NCBI RefSeq assembly: GCF_007097155.1
Contig: NZ_VJWA01000001.1
Coordinates: 1,087,501 to 1,151,500, forward strand
Source of the DNA: Glacieibacterium frigidum
GTDB taxonomy: Bacteria > Pseudomonadota > Alphaproteobacteria > Sphingomonadales > Sphingomonadaceae
Direction: 5' to 3'
DNA length: 64,000 nt
Position numbers and translations under genes: made by a program. The notes beneath the pieces were generated by a model that was not told where the DNA came from, searched no databases, and saw only the letters and a program-made list of their open reading frames with translations. Shown here piece after piece: positions 55,521-64,000 of this stretch. The stretch's first letter is position 1. Each line of letters starts with the position of its first letter.

Positions 55521-56576
55521 ATGTCCCTCCTCAAGGCCTCGAACACCTACAAGCCCTTCGAATACCCCTGGGCGTTCGACTTCTGGAAGCGCCAGCAGCA
55601 GATCCACTGGATGCCCGAGGAGGTGCCGCTGGGCGAGGATTGCCGCGACTGGGCGCAGAAGCTGAGCGAGCATGAGAAGAACCTGCTGACGCAGATCTTC
55701 CGCTTCTTCACCCAGGCCGACATCGAGGTGCAGGACTGCTATCACGAGAAGTACGGCCGGGTGTTCAAGCCGACCGAGGTCAAGATGATGCTGACCGCGT
55801 TCAGCAACATGGAGACGGTGCACATCGCCGCCTACAGCCACCTGCTCGACACAATCGGCATGCCCGAGAGCGAGTACTCGGCCTTCCTCAACTACAAGGA
55901 AATGCGCGACAAGCACGAGTATATGAGCCAGTTCGGGGTCGAGAACGACGCCGACATCGCGCGCACGCTCGCCATGTTCGGCGGCTTCACCGAGGGGCTG
56001 CAGCTGTTCGCCAGCTTTGCGATGCTGATGAACTTCCCGCGCTTCAACAAGATGAAGGGCATGGGCCAGATCGTCACGTGGAGCGTGCGCGACGAGAGCC
56101 TGCACTGCGAAGGCATCATCAAGCTGTTCCACGCCTTCTGCGCCGAGACCGGCGTGCTGACGTCGAAGATCCGCGACGACATCGCCGACGTCTGCATGCG
56201 CACCGTGCGGCTGGAGGATGCCTTCATCGACCTGGCGTTCGAGATGGGCCCGGTGACCGGCATGACGCCCAAGGAGATCAAGCAGTACGTCCGCTTCACC
56301 GCCGACTGGCGCCTGAAGCAGCTCGGCATGAAGCCGATCTACATGATCGACGAACACCCCCTGCCGTGGCTCAGCCCGCTCCTCAACGGCGTCGAGCATG
56401 CCAATTTCTTCGAGGCGCGCGCCACCGAATATTCGAAGGCCGCGACCAAGGGCAACTGGAACGAAGTCTGGGACGCCTTCGACCGCCGCAAGGGCGCCAA
56501 GGCGGCGACCGCGGGCGCCGCGAACGAGGGCGACGACGACGCGCAGGGCGGGTTGCTGGGCGTGGCGGCGGAGTAG
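55521..56576 (+). CDS. nrdB: Ribonucleoside-diphosphate reductase beta subunit NrdB
   Basis: NrdB houses the diiron-tyrosyl radical. The 351-aa protein is a class Ia-type R2. The radical tyrosine lies in METVHIAAYSHLL, seven residues after the metal ligand Glu, matching E. coli Tyr122. Other ligands are in FRFFTQADIEVQDCYHEKY and SVRDESLHCEGIIKLF. ANFFEARATEYSKAA precedes the C-terminal tail that should dock with NrdA. The start is ATG at 55521. It shares a transcript region with nrdA, and a low-GC ATPase follows after 6 bp. Confidence 0.95.
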   Translation: MSLLKASNTYKPFEYPWAFDFWKRQQQIHWMPEEVPLGEDCRDWAQKLSEHEKNLLTQIFRFFTQADIEVQDCYHEKYGRVFKPTEVKMMLTAFSNMETVHIAAYSHLLDTIGMPESEYSAFLNYKEMRDKHEYMSQFGVENDADIARTLAMFGGFTEGLQLFASFAMLMNFPRFNKMKGMGQIVTWSVRDESLHCEGIIKLFHAFCAETGVLTSKIRDDIADVCMRTVRLEDAFIDLAFEMGPVTGMTPKEIKQYVRFTADWRLKQLGMKPIYMIDEHPLPWLSPLLNGVEHANFFEARATEYSKAATKGNWNEVWDAFDRRKGAKAATAGAANEGDDDAQGGLLGVAAE

Positions 56577-56582
56577 GGGGAG

Positions 56583-57815
56583 ATGAGTGACGACAACCTA
56601 GGTTTTCGCTTAAAGACCGCGGGACAGGTTTTCACCCCTGGGTCGCCCGTGAATGAACGCGATCTCTTTGCGGGTAGAATCGAGCAACTCGACAAGGTCG
56701 AAGAAGCGATAAGTCAGACAGGGTATCATGCTGTAATATATGGTGAGCGAGGAGTTGGAAAAACATCTCTGGCCAACGTGCTCCGTCGAATTTATCAAAT
56801 AAATGATATCGACGTTCCCGAATATTTTTCCGTTGCCAAAGTTACGTGTGACGCTGGCGATAACTTTTATAGTCTGTGGCGAAAAGCTGCTGGCGAAATT
56901 CTTGTGCCAGTCGAATCGCCTGGTCTAGGATTCGGCGCGGTTGACACGATGACGCTAAAGCATTTAGCTGATTGGCTTCCAGAAAGTCCGAGCCCACATG
57001 ACATTCGTCGACTATTGGACCAATTAACGAGAGAACGGCCCGCGCTTGTAATTTTCGATGAGTTTGACAGACTTTCGGACGATAGTGCGCGTGACTTGAT
57101 GGCGGATACGATTAAGGCTCTCTCAGATAATGGATCGAGCGTTACCATTGTAATTGTGGGGGTGGCCATCTCAATTGAGCAGCTCATTAGAAGTCATGCT
57201 TCCGTCGAGCGAGCCTTAGTGCAGATACCAATGCCGAGAATGTCCAAATCCGAGATCAAAGAGATTATCGACAAGGGTCTAGCTCGTCTAAAAATGAGCA
57301 TTGAAAAGAAGGCTCTCGCACAACTTGTCTCTCTATCTCAAGGCCTGCCTTATATTGCCCATCTACTTGCCTTAAATGTAACACGCGCAGCATTACTAGC
57401 CAATCGCATTGTTTTGCAGTCTGCAGATGTTGAAAGTGGAATTAGCAAATCTTTAGAGCAGTGGCAGCAATCTATCAAGACTAGCTATTATGATGCTACG
57501 AGAAATCCGCAGCCTGGCAATATCTTCAAGGAGGTACTACTCGCTTGCGCGCTTGCGGAGACCGATGATCTCGGATACTTCACAGCGCCGGCAGTCCGAA
57601 CGCAAGTTCGGCAAATAACTGGTCGAAATTACGATATTCCCAATTTTGCTCGACATCTTAAGCTTTTTAGTGAGGACAGTCGTGGCGGCATGCTAGAACG
57701 CATGGGTGAAACGCGTCGCCTGCGATATCGCTTCGTTGGCCCGCTTCTGCGTCCCTTCATAATCATGAAAGGGGTGGAGCAGGGTCTAATAACAAAGGAC
57801 GCGATAGCTGCCTAA
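56583..57815 (+). CDS. Low-GC AAA ATPase, Orc1/Cdc6-like pattern
   Basis: This 410-aa ATPase has Walker A YGERGVGKTS (residues 54-61 core), Walker B ALVIFDEFDR (154-162), a sensor-1-like VTIVIVGVAISIEQL and a helical lid with GLPYIAHLLALNVTRAALL. The C-terminal 100 residues look like a winged helix (YFTAPAVRTQVRQITGRNYDI and FARHLKLFSEDS). This is the pattern of AAA_16/Orc1-Cdc6-like proteins. GC is about 45%, far below its neighbours, and codon use differs, so it is probably acquired. It starts 6 bp after the nrdB stop with its own RBS-like GGGGGAG. The role is unknown; a defence or DNA-handling function is a guess. Confidence 0.8.
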   Translation: MSDDNLGFRLKTAGQVFTPGSPVNERDLFAGRIEQLDKVEEAISQTGYHAVIYGERGVGKTSLANVLRRIYQINDIDVPEYFSVAKVTCDAGDNFYSLWRKAAGEILVPVESPGLGFGAVDTMTLKHLADWLPESPSPHDIRRLLDQLTRERPALVIFDEFDRLSDDSARDLMADTIKALSDNGSSVTIVIVGVAISIEQLIRSHASVERALVQIPMPRMSKSEIKEIIDKGLARLKMSIEKKALAQLVSLSQGLPYIAHLLALNVTRAALLANRIVLQSADVESGISKSLEQWQQSIKTSYYDATRNPQPGNIFKEVLLACALAETDDLGYFTAPAVRTQVRQITGRNYDIPNFARHLKLFSEDSRGGMLERMGETRRLRYRFVGPLLRPFIIMKGVEQGLITKDAIAA

Positions 57816-58014
57816 ATTTCTAACGATGTTCTTTGCTGCTGCCTTGTCTGGGTAGCATGCTTAGGCCGACGATGGCGTTGATTAGGAAGCACTTTTATTA
57901 CATCTGTCTTGGCAGGGCGCGTAAAGTTGGGCTTTTGCCATTGCAGACGAGACGCCCGCGGCACCCCACGAACATTCCGCTTGACAAATAGGAACCAAAA
58001 CGGTTACTGGTGGC
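57816..58014. other. Intergenic region with promoter for the HTH gene
   Basis: This lower-GC region runs from the AAA ATPase stop to the next gene. It holds TTGACA (57981-57986), a 17-bp spacer and TTACTG (58004-58009), a good promoter match placed so that transcription would begin at or next to the ATG at 58015. No Shine-Dalgarno is visible, suggesting a leaderless mRNA. There is no other feature. Confidence 0.5.
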
Positions 58015-58932
58015 ATGACCAGCACCGCACCCGCCGCCGTCGACTTCGCCATCGCGGTCGAGGCTCCCGTCACCGACCTGCCCGCCCTCGCGGCGCCCGC
58101 GTGCCCGCCGCGTGAGCTCGTCGAGAAGCCGCTGACGCCCGAGGGGCTGAGCGAGATGCTCGCATCGCGGCAGAAGCGCGTCGGCGGCTGGACGCCGATC
58201 AAGGTCGCGGCGTTCATCGAGGCGCTCGCCGAGACGAGCAGCGTCACTGCCGCGGCGAAGTACGTCGATATGTCGACCGCCAGCGCATACCACCTGCGCA
58301 GCCACCCCGACGCCCACGGCTTTCGCGAGGCATGGGACCGCGCACTGTCGGCGCGCTTCGAGGAGCTGACCGACATCGCGATGGAGCGCGTGCGCCACGG
58401 CACCGAGAAAGTCCGCTGGTGGAAGGACGAGGTCGTCGGGACCGAGCGCGTGTTCAGCGACCGGCTGCTGATCCACATGCTGCGCCGCGCCGACCCCGAC
58501 CGGCTGGCCGTCACCGACGATCCCGCCGCCGCGGCGCGCGCTGCTCCGCCGCCGCGCACTGTGCTGCCGATGGCCGACGACTTCATGGTCGCCGCGGCGG
58601 TCGATACCGGCCGGCTGGGCTGGGACCCGGACGCCGACCATGACGAAAGCGACTGGCCGCCCGAGATAAGGGAGATCGTCGAGCGCCGCCGTGCCGTCGC
58701 GGCCGCCGCCGACGCGAGGGAAGCCGAGGAGCTGCGCGTGCGCCGCGCCGAGGCGGCGGAGGGCGCGGCCCGGATGAATGCAAAGCGTGCCGAGGAGGCT
58801 GCCTTCGCGGCGCGCATGACCGCGCTGCATGCCGAGGATGCCGCCTCCGCCGCCGATCTCAAAGAGCTGTCGCGACTGTCAAATTCGCTTACTTGTTCAT
58901 CTTCGCGGACGCGCCGGCGACGATCGCGCTGA
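58015..58932 (+). CDS. HTH protein of terminase-small-subunit-like type
   Basis: This 305-aa protein has a helix-turn-helix region (about 58-100: [51 protein letters not shown], in parts) like those in phage terminase small subunits and in a sphingomonad family of unknown role. A Glu/Ala/Arg-rich helical C-terminal half (about 225-290) and a basic tail RTRRRRSR follow. There is no phage gene nearby. It may bind DNA. Its stop is 56 bp before valS. Confidence 0.72.
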   Translation: MTSTAPAAVDFAIAVEAPVTDLPALAAPACPPRELVEKPLTPEGLSEMLASRQKRVGGWTPIKVAAFIEALAETSSVTAAAKYVDMSTASAYHLRSHPDAHGFREAWDRALSARFEELTDIAMERVRHGTEKVRWWKDEVVGTERVFSDRLLIHMLRRADPDRLAVTDDPAAAARAAPPPRTVLPMADDFMVAAAVDTGRLGWDPDADHDESDWPPEIREIVERRRAVAAAADAREAEELRVRRAEAAEGAARMNAKRAEEAAFAARMTALHAEDAASAADLKELSRLSNSLTCSSSRTRRRRSR

Positions 58933-58988
58933 CCGGAGCGCACTCCCCAAGGCTTGCCCCGCCCCCCACGCATCGGCAAAAGCCGCCG

Positions 58989-61676
58989 ATGACCATCGAC
59001 AAGATTTTCGACCCCGCCGAGATCGAGGCGCGGCTGTATCCGCGCTGGGAGGCGGCGGGGGCTTTCCGGCCCGCGCGGCCCGACGCGCAGCCGTTCACCA
59101 TCGTCATTCCGCCGCCCAACGTGACCGGGTCGCTGCACCTGGGGCATGCGCTCGACAACACGTTGCAGGACGTGCTGATCCGCTATCACCGGCTGAAGGG
59201 GCGCGATGCGCTGTGGGTGGTCGGCACCGACCATGCGGGGATCGCGACGCAGATGGTCGTCGAGCGGCTGCTCGATTCGACGCAGGGGGTGAAGCGCACC
59301 GACCTGGGGCGCGACAAGTTCCTCGAACATGTCTGGGACTGGAAGCGCGAGAGCGGCGGCACGATCACGCGCCAGCTGCGGCGGCTGGGGGCGAGCTGCG
59401 ACTGGTCGAACGAGCGCTTCACGATGGACGCGGGCTTCTCGGCGGCGGTGACCAAGGTGTTCGTCGACCTGCACGCCAAGGGGCTGATCTACCGCGACAA
59501 GCGGCTGGTGAACTGGGACCCGAAGCTGGGCACCGCGATCAGCGACCTCGAGGTCGAGACGCGCGAGGTGGCGGGGCAGTTCTGGCACTTCCGCTATCCG
59601 CTCGCCGACGGCGGTCGCCTCGCCGACGGGCGCGACCATATCGTCGTCGCGACGACGCGGCCCGAGACGATGCTGGCGGACATGGCGGTGGCGGTGAACG
59701 CGGCGGACGCGCGCTATGCGTCGGTGGTGGGCACGGACGTGCTGCTGCCGATCGTCGGGCGGCGCATCCCCGTGATCACCGACGACCATGCCGATCCCGA
59801 GCTGGGGTCGGGCGCGGTCAAGATCACGCCCGGGCACGACTTCAACGACTTCGAGGTCGGGCGGCGTGCGGGAATCGAGGCAAGCGCGATGCTCAACCTG
59901 TTCGACGCGCAGGCGCGGGTGGTCGCGCTGCCCGGCGTGCCCGAGGCCGTGGTGGGCATGGACCGCTTCGAGGCGCGCAAATGGGTGGTGGCCGAGATGG
60001 ACCGGCTCGGGCTGCTCGAGCGCACCGAGGACCGGGTCGTCCAGATGCCGTACGGCGACCGCTCGGGCGTGGTCATCGAGCCGTGGCTGACCGACCAATG
60101 GTATGTCGATGCGAAGACGCTGGCGGGTCCGGCGATCGAGGCGGTGCGCTCGGGCGGGACGAGGTTCGTGCCGGCGACGTGGGAGAAGACCTATTTCAAC
60201 TGGATGGAGAACATCCAGCCGTGGTGCGTGTCGCGCCAGCTGTGGTGGGGGCATCGGATTCCGGCGTGGTTCGCCGACGACGGGCGCATCTTCGTCGCTG
60301 AGGACGCGGCGGCTGCGCAGGCGCAGGCGGGCGAGGGGGTTGCGCTGCGGCAGGACGAGGATGTCCTCGACACCTGGTTCTCGTCCGCGCTGTGGCCGTT
60401 CGGCACGCTCGGCTGGCCCGAGGCGACGCCCGAGCTGGCGCGCCACTACCCCGGCGACGTGCTCGTCACGGGGTTCGACATCATCTTCTTCTGGGTCGCC
60501 CGCATGATGATGCAGGGGATCGAGTTCATGGGCACGCCGCCGTTCGCGACGGTCTACTGCCACGGCCTCGTGCGCGACGCGAAGGGGCAGAAGATGTCCA
60601 AGTCGAAGGGCAACGTCGTCGACCCGCTGGTGCTGATCGACAAGTACGGGGCCGATGCGCTGCGCTTCACGCTGACCGCGATGGAAAGCCAGGGGCGCGA
60701 CATCAAGCTCGATGAGAAGCGCGTCGAGGGGTATCGCAACTTCGCGACCAAGCTGTGGAACGCCGCGCGCTTCTGCCAGTCGAACGGGATCGCCGCGGGG
60801 ACGACCATCGACGCGCCGCCTGCCGCCCATGCGGTCAACCGCTGGATCGTCGGCGAGGTCGTTCGCACCGCCCGCGCGCTCGACGCCGCGATCGCCGCCT
60901 TCCGCTTCGACGACTATGCCGAGACCGCCTACCAGTTCGTGTGGAGCCGCTTCTGCGACTGGTACCTCGAACTGATTAAGCCGGTTTTTGCGGTCAATCA
61001 GCGATTGGCATCTGGAGAGGAAGTTTTTCCAGCTGAAATCGCGCACCTTGAAGAGACTCGTGCCATTGCGGGTTGGGCGCTCGATCAGATTCTGGTCATG
61101 CTTCACCCGGTGATGCCGTTCGTTACCGAGGAGCTTTGGCACAAGCTCGGCGACCGGCCGTACGACCTGATCCTTGCCGAATGGGTGAAGACCGAGAATT
61201 CGCCGGCCGACGACGGCGAGGTTGACTGGCTGATCAAGCTGATCTCTGAAATCCGGTCAGTTCGCTCTGAAATGAATATTGCGCCGAAGACGACCCTCGC
61301 TTTCCATATCGAGAACCCGGACGAGAAGCTGACCGAGCGCCTGCGAACACATGGTCAAGCAATCGGTTGGCTTGCTCGCGCTAACGCTATTTCGGACAAG
61401 TCCGCGCCAATCAACGGCTCGGCTCAGATAGTTGTAGACGGAACGATATTTGTCTTACGTTTTGGTCTCGAGATTGATCTCGCCGCTGAACAAGCTCGCC
61501 TTGAGAAGAACGCGGTCGCCGCTGAGAAGGACCGCGACGGCCTTGCCGGTCGCCTCGCCTCGCAGGGGTTCGTCGAGCGGGCCAAGCCGGAGGCCGTAGA
61601 GAAGGCGCGCGCCGACTTGGCCGCCCGCTCTGCCGAGGCCGAGCGTATCCGCGCGGCGCTGGCGCGGCTGGGATAG
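58989..61676 (+). CDS. valS: Valyl-tRNA synthetase
   Basis: ValS charges tRNA-Val. The 895-aa protein has the class I HIGH-type motif [15 protein letters not shown], the editing domain with [15 protein letters not shown] and the KMSKS motif [14 protein letters not shown], followed by the anticodon-binding helical domain and a C-terminal coiled coil ([29 protein letters not shown] in parts). The ATG at 58989 gives [21 protein letters not shown], the family start; the frame is open to 58893. The 3' third, about 60960-61540, is clearly less GC-rich than the rest. Confidence 0.96.
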   Translation: MTIDKIFDPAEIEARLYPRWEAAGAFRPARPDAQPFTIVIPPPNVTGSLHLGHALDNTLQDVLIRYHRLKGRDALWVVGTDHAGIATQMVVERLLDSTQGVKRTDLGRDKFLEHVWDWKRESGGTITRQLRRLGASCDWSNERFTMDAGFSAAVTKVFVDLHAKGLIYRDKRLVNWDPKLGTAISDLEVETREVAGQFWHFRYPLADGGRLADGRDHIVVATTRPETMLADMAVAVNAADARYASVVGTDVLLPIVGRRIPVITDDHADPELGSGAVKITPGHDFNDFEVGRRAGIEASAMLNLFDAQARVVALPGVPEAVVGMDRFEARKWVVAEMDRLGLLERTEDRVVQMPYGDRSGVVIEPWLTDQWYVDAKTLAGPAIEAVRSGGTRFVPATWEKTYFNWMENIQPWCVSRQLWWGHRIPAWFADDGRIFVAEDAAAAQAQAGEGVALRQDEDVLDTWFSSALWPFGTLGWPEATPELARHYPGDVLVTGFDIIFFWVARMMMQGIEFMGTPPFATVYCHGLVRDAKGQKMSKSKGNVVDPLVLIDKYGADALRFTLTAMESQGRDIKLDEKRVEGYRNFATKLWNAARFCQSNGIAAGTTIDAPPAAHAVNRWIVGEVVRTARALDAAIAAFRFDDYAETAYQFVWSRFCDWYLELIKPVFAVNQRLASGEEVFPAEIAHLEETRAIAGWALDQILVMLHPVMPFVTEELWHKLGDRPYDLILAEWVKTENSPADDGEVDWLIKLISEIRSVRSEMNIAPKTTLAFHIENPDEKLTERLRTHGQAIGWLARANAISDKSAPINGSAQIVVDGTIFVLRFGLEIDLAAEQARLEKNAVAAEKDRDGLAGRLASQGFVERAKPEAVEKARADLAARSAEAERIRAALARLG

Positions 61677-61727
61677 CGTCACCCCGCCACGCTGGCATCG
61701 CGCCCGCGGTCGCCCTACCTAGAAGCG

Positions 61728-63062
61728 ATGGCAGACACCAACACCCTCGGCGGCCGGCTGAGCCGGTACGCGCGCGTCGGCGGCACGGGGCTGGGCCTCG
61801 CCGCGCAGATGGGCGCGGCGAGGCTGTTCGGCGGCGGGCACGACAAGGCGGTCGGGGCGGCGCAGCTGCGCGCCGCGCTCGGCGGGCTCAAGGGCCCGGT
61901 GATGAAGATCGCGCAGATCATCTCGACGATCCCCGACGCGGTGCCGCCTGAATATGCCGCTGAACTCAGCCAGCTGCAGGCGAATGCCCCGGCGATGGGC
62001 TGGCCGTTCGTCAAGCGGCGGATGAAGGCCGAGCTCGGCCCTGACTGGGAAGCCAAGTACGCGAGCTTCGAGCACGAGGCGGCGGCGGCGGCGTCGCTCG
62101 GCCAGGTGCACCGCGCGACGACCCACGACGGCGTCCGCGTCGCGGCCAAGCTGCAATACCCCGACATGGCGAGCGCGGTGGAGGCCGACCTGGGCCAGCT
62201 CGACATGATGTTCGGGCTGTATGCGCGCTTCGACAAGTCGATCGACACCGGGCAGATCCACCAGGAACTCGCCGACCGGCTGCGCGAGGAACTCGATTAC
62301 GAGCATGAGGCGAAGAACCTCGCGCTGTACCGGGCGATGCTCGAAGGCGAGGCGGGCGTGCACCTGCCCGAGGTGCTACCCGCGCTGTCGAGCCGCCGCC
62401 TGCTGACGATGACGTGGCTCGACGGACGGCCGCTGCTCGACTTCAAGGTGGCCGACCTCGCGACGCGCAATACGATCGCGCAGAACCTGTTCCGCGCGTG
62501 GTACCTGCCGCTCCACCACTACGGCGTGATCCACGGCGACCCGCATCTCGGCAACTACACGGTGCGCGACGATCTGAGCATCAACTTGCTCGATTTCGGC
62601 TGCGTTCGGGTCTTCCCGCCGCGCTTCATCGGCGGGGTCGTCGACCTGTACCGCGCGATCCAGGGCGGCGACGAGGCGCTGGCGGTCGATGCCTTCGAAC
62701 GCTGGGGCTTCACGGGCCTGAGCCGCGAGATCATCGACACGCTGCTCGTCTGGGCGAAGTTCCTGTACGGCCCGCTGCTCGACGACCGGGTGCGGGTTAT
62801 CGACGCCAGCGGTAACCCCGCCACCTATGGCCGCGAGACCGCGCAGGCGGTCCACCGGCGGCTGCGCGAGCTGGGCACGGTGACAGTCCCGCGCGAGTTC
62901 GTCTTCATGGACCGAGCCGCGATCGGGCTGGGCGGGGTGTTCATGCACTTGCAGGCGGAGCTGAACTGGCACGATATGTTCAACGAGATGATCGACGCCT
63001 TCCCGGTTGACAAGATCGCCGCCAAGCAGGCGGCGGCGCTGTCACGCGCGGGGCTGGCCTAG
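61728..63062 (+). CDS. ABC1/UbiB-family atypical kinase
   Basis: This is a 444-aa kinase-like protein of the ABC1/AarF group, whose members support quinone synthesis. KGPVMKIAQIIST (variant of KxGQ), AAAASLGQVHRA (Ala-rich loop), KLQYPDM (the Lys strand), EELDYEHEAKNLALYR (ExD), and HGDPHLGNYTV with LLDFGCVRVF (metal-binding region) are visible in order. It probably acts on lipids or quinone precursors and not on proteins. The ATG at 61728 fits the family. It follows valS after 51 bp. Confidence 0.9.
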   Translation: MADTNTLGGRLSRYARVGGTGLGLAAQMGAARLFGGGHDKAVGAAQLRAALGGLKGPVMKIAQIISTIPDAVPPEYAAELSQLQANAPAMGWPFVKRRMKAELGPDWEAKYASFEHEAAAAASLGQVHRATTHDGVRVAAKLQYPDMASAVEADLGQLDMMFGLYARFDKSIDTGQIHQELADRLREELDYEHEAKNLALYRAMLEGEAGVHLPEVLPALSSRRLLTMTWLDGRPLLDFKVADLATRNTIAQNLFRAWYLPLHHYGVIHGDPHLGNYTVRDDLSINLLDFGCVRVFPPRFIGGVVDLYRAIQGGDEALAVDAFERWGFTGLSREIIDTLLVWAKFLYGPLLDDRVRVIDASGNPATYGRETAQAVHRRLRELGTVTVPREFVFMDRAAIGLGGVFMHLQAELNWHDMFNEMIDAFPVDKIAAKQAAALSRAGLA

Positions 63063-63110
63063 GCTCGCGACTTTGCTATGGAGGCTGGCAAGGGTCACGA
63101 GGGTAAGGTC

Positions 63111-63260
63111 ATGGCGGACGAGGTTGGCGGACACGTGGGCGACGACGGCGCGGCAGTCGAGCATGCTGCAACGTACGAGCGGTTCATGGGAATGTTGAAA
63201 TGGGGCGTGGTGGCGATTGCCATCCTGCTCATCCTGATGGCATTGTTCCTCGTCCGTTAG
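63111..63260 (+). CDS. aa3-type cytochrome c oxidase subunit IV
   Basis: This 49-aa protein has one C-terminal transmembrane segment after TYERFMGMLKWG (VVAIAILLILMALFLV). This matches the small bacterial aa3-type oxidase subunit IV that often sits before pntA in sphingomonads. An ATG at 63111 is likely, though the frame is open to 63078. AAGG sits just before it. It is 19 bp before pntA. Confidence 0.75.
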   Translation: MADEVGGHVGDDGAAVEHAATYERFMGMLKWGVVAIAILLILMALFLVR

Positions 63261-63279
63261 GACGGGGCCGGGGGCATAG

Positions 63280-64000
63280 ATGCGAATTGCGGTACTGCGC
63301 GAGACGGCGGACGCGGAAGCGCGTGTCGCGGCGACGCCTGAAACGGTCAAGAAATTCATCGCGCTCGGCGCGACCGTCGCGGTCGAGGCCGGGGCAGGGG
63401 CGGGTGCGAACCTATCCGACCAGCTGTACACCGATGCCGGCGCGACCGTCGGCGACCGCGCCGCGACGATCGCCGGCGCCGATCTGATTGCCGCGGTGCA
63501 GGGGCCCGATGCGTCGTCGCTCGGCGGTGCAAAGCCCGGCGCGGTGCTCGCCGCGATCCTGTCGCCGTTCGCCGACCGCGCGCGCATCGACGCCTATGCG
63601 GCGGCGGGTATCGACGCGCTTGCGATGGAGTTCATGCCGCGCATCACCCGCGCGCAGTCGATGGACGTGCTGTCGTCGCAGTCGAACCTGTCGGGCTACA
63701 AGGCGGTGATCGACGCCGCCGAGGCCTATGGTCGCGCCTTTCCGATGATGATGACCGCCGCCGGCACGATCAGCGCGGCACGCGTCTTCGTGATGGGCGT
63801 CGGCGTGGCGGGCCTGCAGGCGATCGCCACCGCGCGCCGGCTGGGGGCGCTGGTCTCGGCGACCGACGTCCGCGCCGCGACCAAGGAGCAGATCGAGAGC
63901 CTCGGCGCCAAGGCGATCTTCGTCGAGAAGGTCGCAGGCATCCAGGGCGAGGGCAGCGGCGGCTATGCCACCGAGATGTCCGACGAATACAAGGCGGCGC
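63280..64000 (+). CDS. pntA: NAD(P) transhydrogenase alpha subunit PntA, partial
   Basis: This is the N-terminal part (240 residues) of the alpha1 subunit, which binds NAD(H) and transfers hydride to NADP+ coupled to proton flow. The segments MRIAVLRETADAEARVAATPETVKKFIALG, MEFMPRITRAQSMDVLSSQSNLSGYKAVIDAA, MMTAAGTISAARVFVMGVGVAGLQAIATARRLGA and YATEMSDEYKAA are typical. It starts with ATG at 63280 and runs off the window. beta and alpha2 subunits should follow. Confidence 0.93.
   Translation, partial: MRIAVLRETADAEARVAATPETVKKFIALGATVAVEAGAGAGANLSDQLYTDAGATVGDRAATIAGADLIAAVQGPDASSLGGAKPGAVLAAILSPFADRARIDAYAAAGIDALAMEFMPRITRAQSMDVLSSQSNLSGYKAVIDAAEAYGRAFPMMMTAAGTISAARVFVMGVGVAGLQAIATARRLGALVSATDVRAATKEQIESLGAKAIFVEKVAGIQGEGSGGYATEMSDEYKAA

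Noticed and set aside
57882-61142. Very long minus-strand ORF (1086 codons) over the AAA, HTH and valS region
   Set aside because: It lies antisense to valS, has an Arg/His/Asp-rich composition typical of GC-driven shadow frames, and shows no family motif.
1-64000. CRISPR arrays, prophage, insertion sequences and rRNA operons
   Set aside because: I looked for short spaced repeats, transposase motifs and rRNA-like sequence and saw none; the repeats that do occur are dispersed palindromes.

Overview
The window is 64 kb of GC-rich (mostly about 65-68%), gene-dense chromosome from an alphaproteobacterium, most likely a sphingomonad (Sphingomonas or a close relative). The evidence is the gene content and order: PEP-CTERM proteins with the PEPAxWG signal, a TonB-dependent receptor, a short DnaA-like Hda, an EipA-like DUF1134 lipoprotein, a tiny aa3-oxidase subunit IV before pntA, and the block lptD-surA-pdxA-rsmA. 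No phage, insertion sequence, CRISPR array or rRNA gene is visible. All assignments come from reading the sequence; no database was searched.

Layout. 0-10 kb: miaA and serB (divergent, overlapping at their 5' ends), ruvB, a PHB-depolymerase-type esterase, tRNA-Leu(GAG), a thiolase-like protein, an acyl-CoA dehydrogenase, a zinc-ribbon membrane protein, serS and an EipA-like lipoprotein. 10-19 kb: ugd, tRNA-Ser(GCT), a fused 5-oxoprolinase/hydantoinase A-B protein with a palindromic repeat inside its reading frame, a translationally coupled DUF969-DUF979-DUF2891 trio and a transglutaminase-like protease. 19-25 kb: the outer-membrane biogenesis block lptD-surA-pdxA-rsmA. 25-29 kb: a GNAT acetyltransferase and arsC, then pepA-holC, a ParDE-like toxin-antitoxin pair and ndk. 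29-38 kb: a PEP-CTERM protein, a B3-type metallo-hydrolase, purN (fused to an MmcQ/YjbR-like domain) and purM, a TPR sulfotransferase, a PEP-CTERM metalloprotease and a TonB receptor. 38-46 kb: manganese catalase, a DUF2066 protein with hda, a striking heptad-repeat coiled-coil protein with an unknown partner, a MOSC protein and ppk. 46-53 kb: two lower-GC secreted proteins, a TetR/PNPOx pair, two PEP-CTERM proteins flanking uvrB, and a VOC protein. 53-64 kb: nrdA and nrdB with a structured leader and hairpin-rich spacer, a low-GC Orc1/Cdc6-like AAA ATPase directly behind nrdB, an HTH protein, valS, an ABC1 kinase, a cox subunit IV and the start of pntA.

Genes that appear to work together: lptD/surA (LPS export and outer-membrane chaperone), purM/purN (purine synthesis), nrdA/nrdB (dNTP supply), 5-oxoprolinase with DUF969/979/2891 (inferred 5-oxoproline scavenging) and hda with replication control. 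Many genes overlap by four bases at stop/start (serB-ruvB, DUF969-DUF979-DUF2891, pdxA-rsmA, arsC-GNAT, pepA-holC, parD-parE, purN-MBL, DUF2066-hda, tetR-PNPOx), which points to translational coupling.

The less ordinary signals are: a family of at least four palindromic (REP-like) repeats, one translated as an in-frame 35-codon linker and one between nrdA and nrdB; a pdxA with no ordinary start codon before its conserved N-terminus; a foldable nrdA leader; an unassigned two-gene unit encoding about 19 near-perfect seven-residue repeats; and composition shifts marking the AAA ATPase, the 3' third of valS and the 46-47 kb secreted pair.
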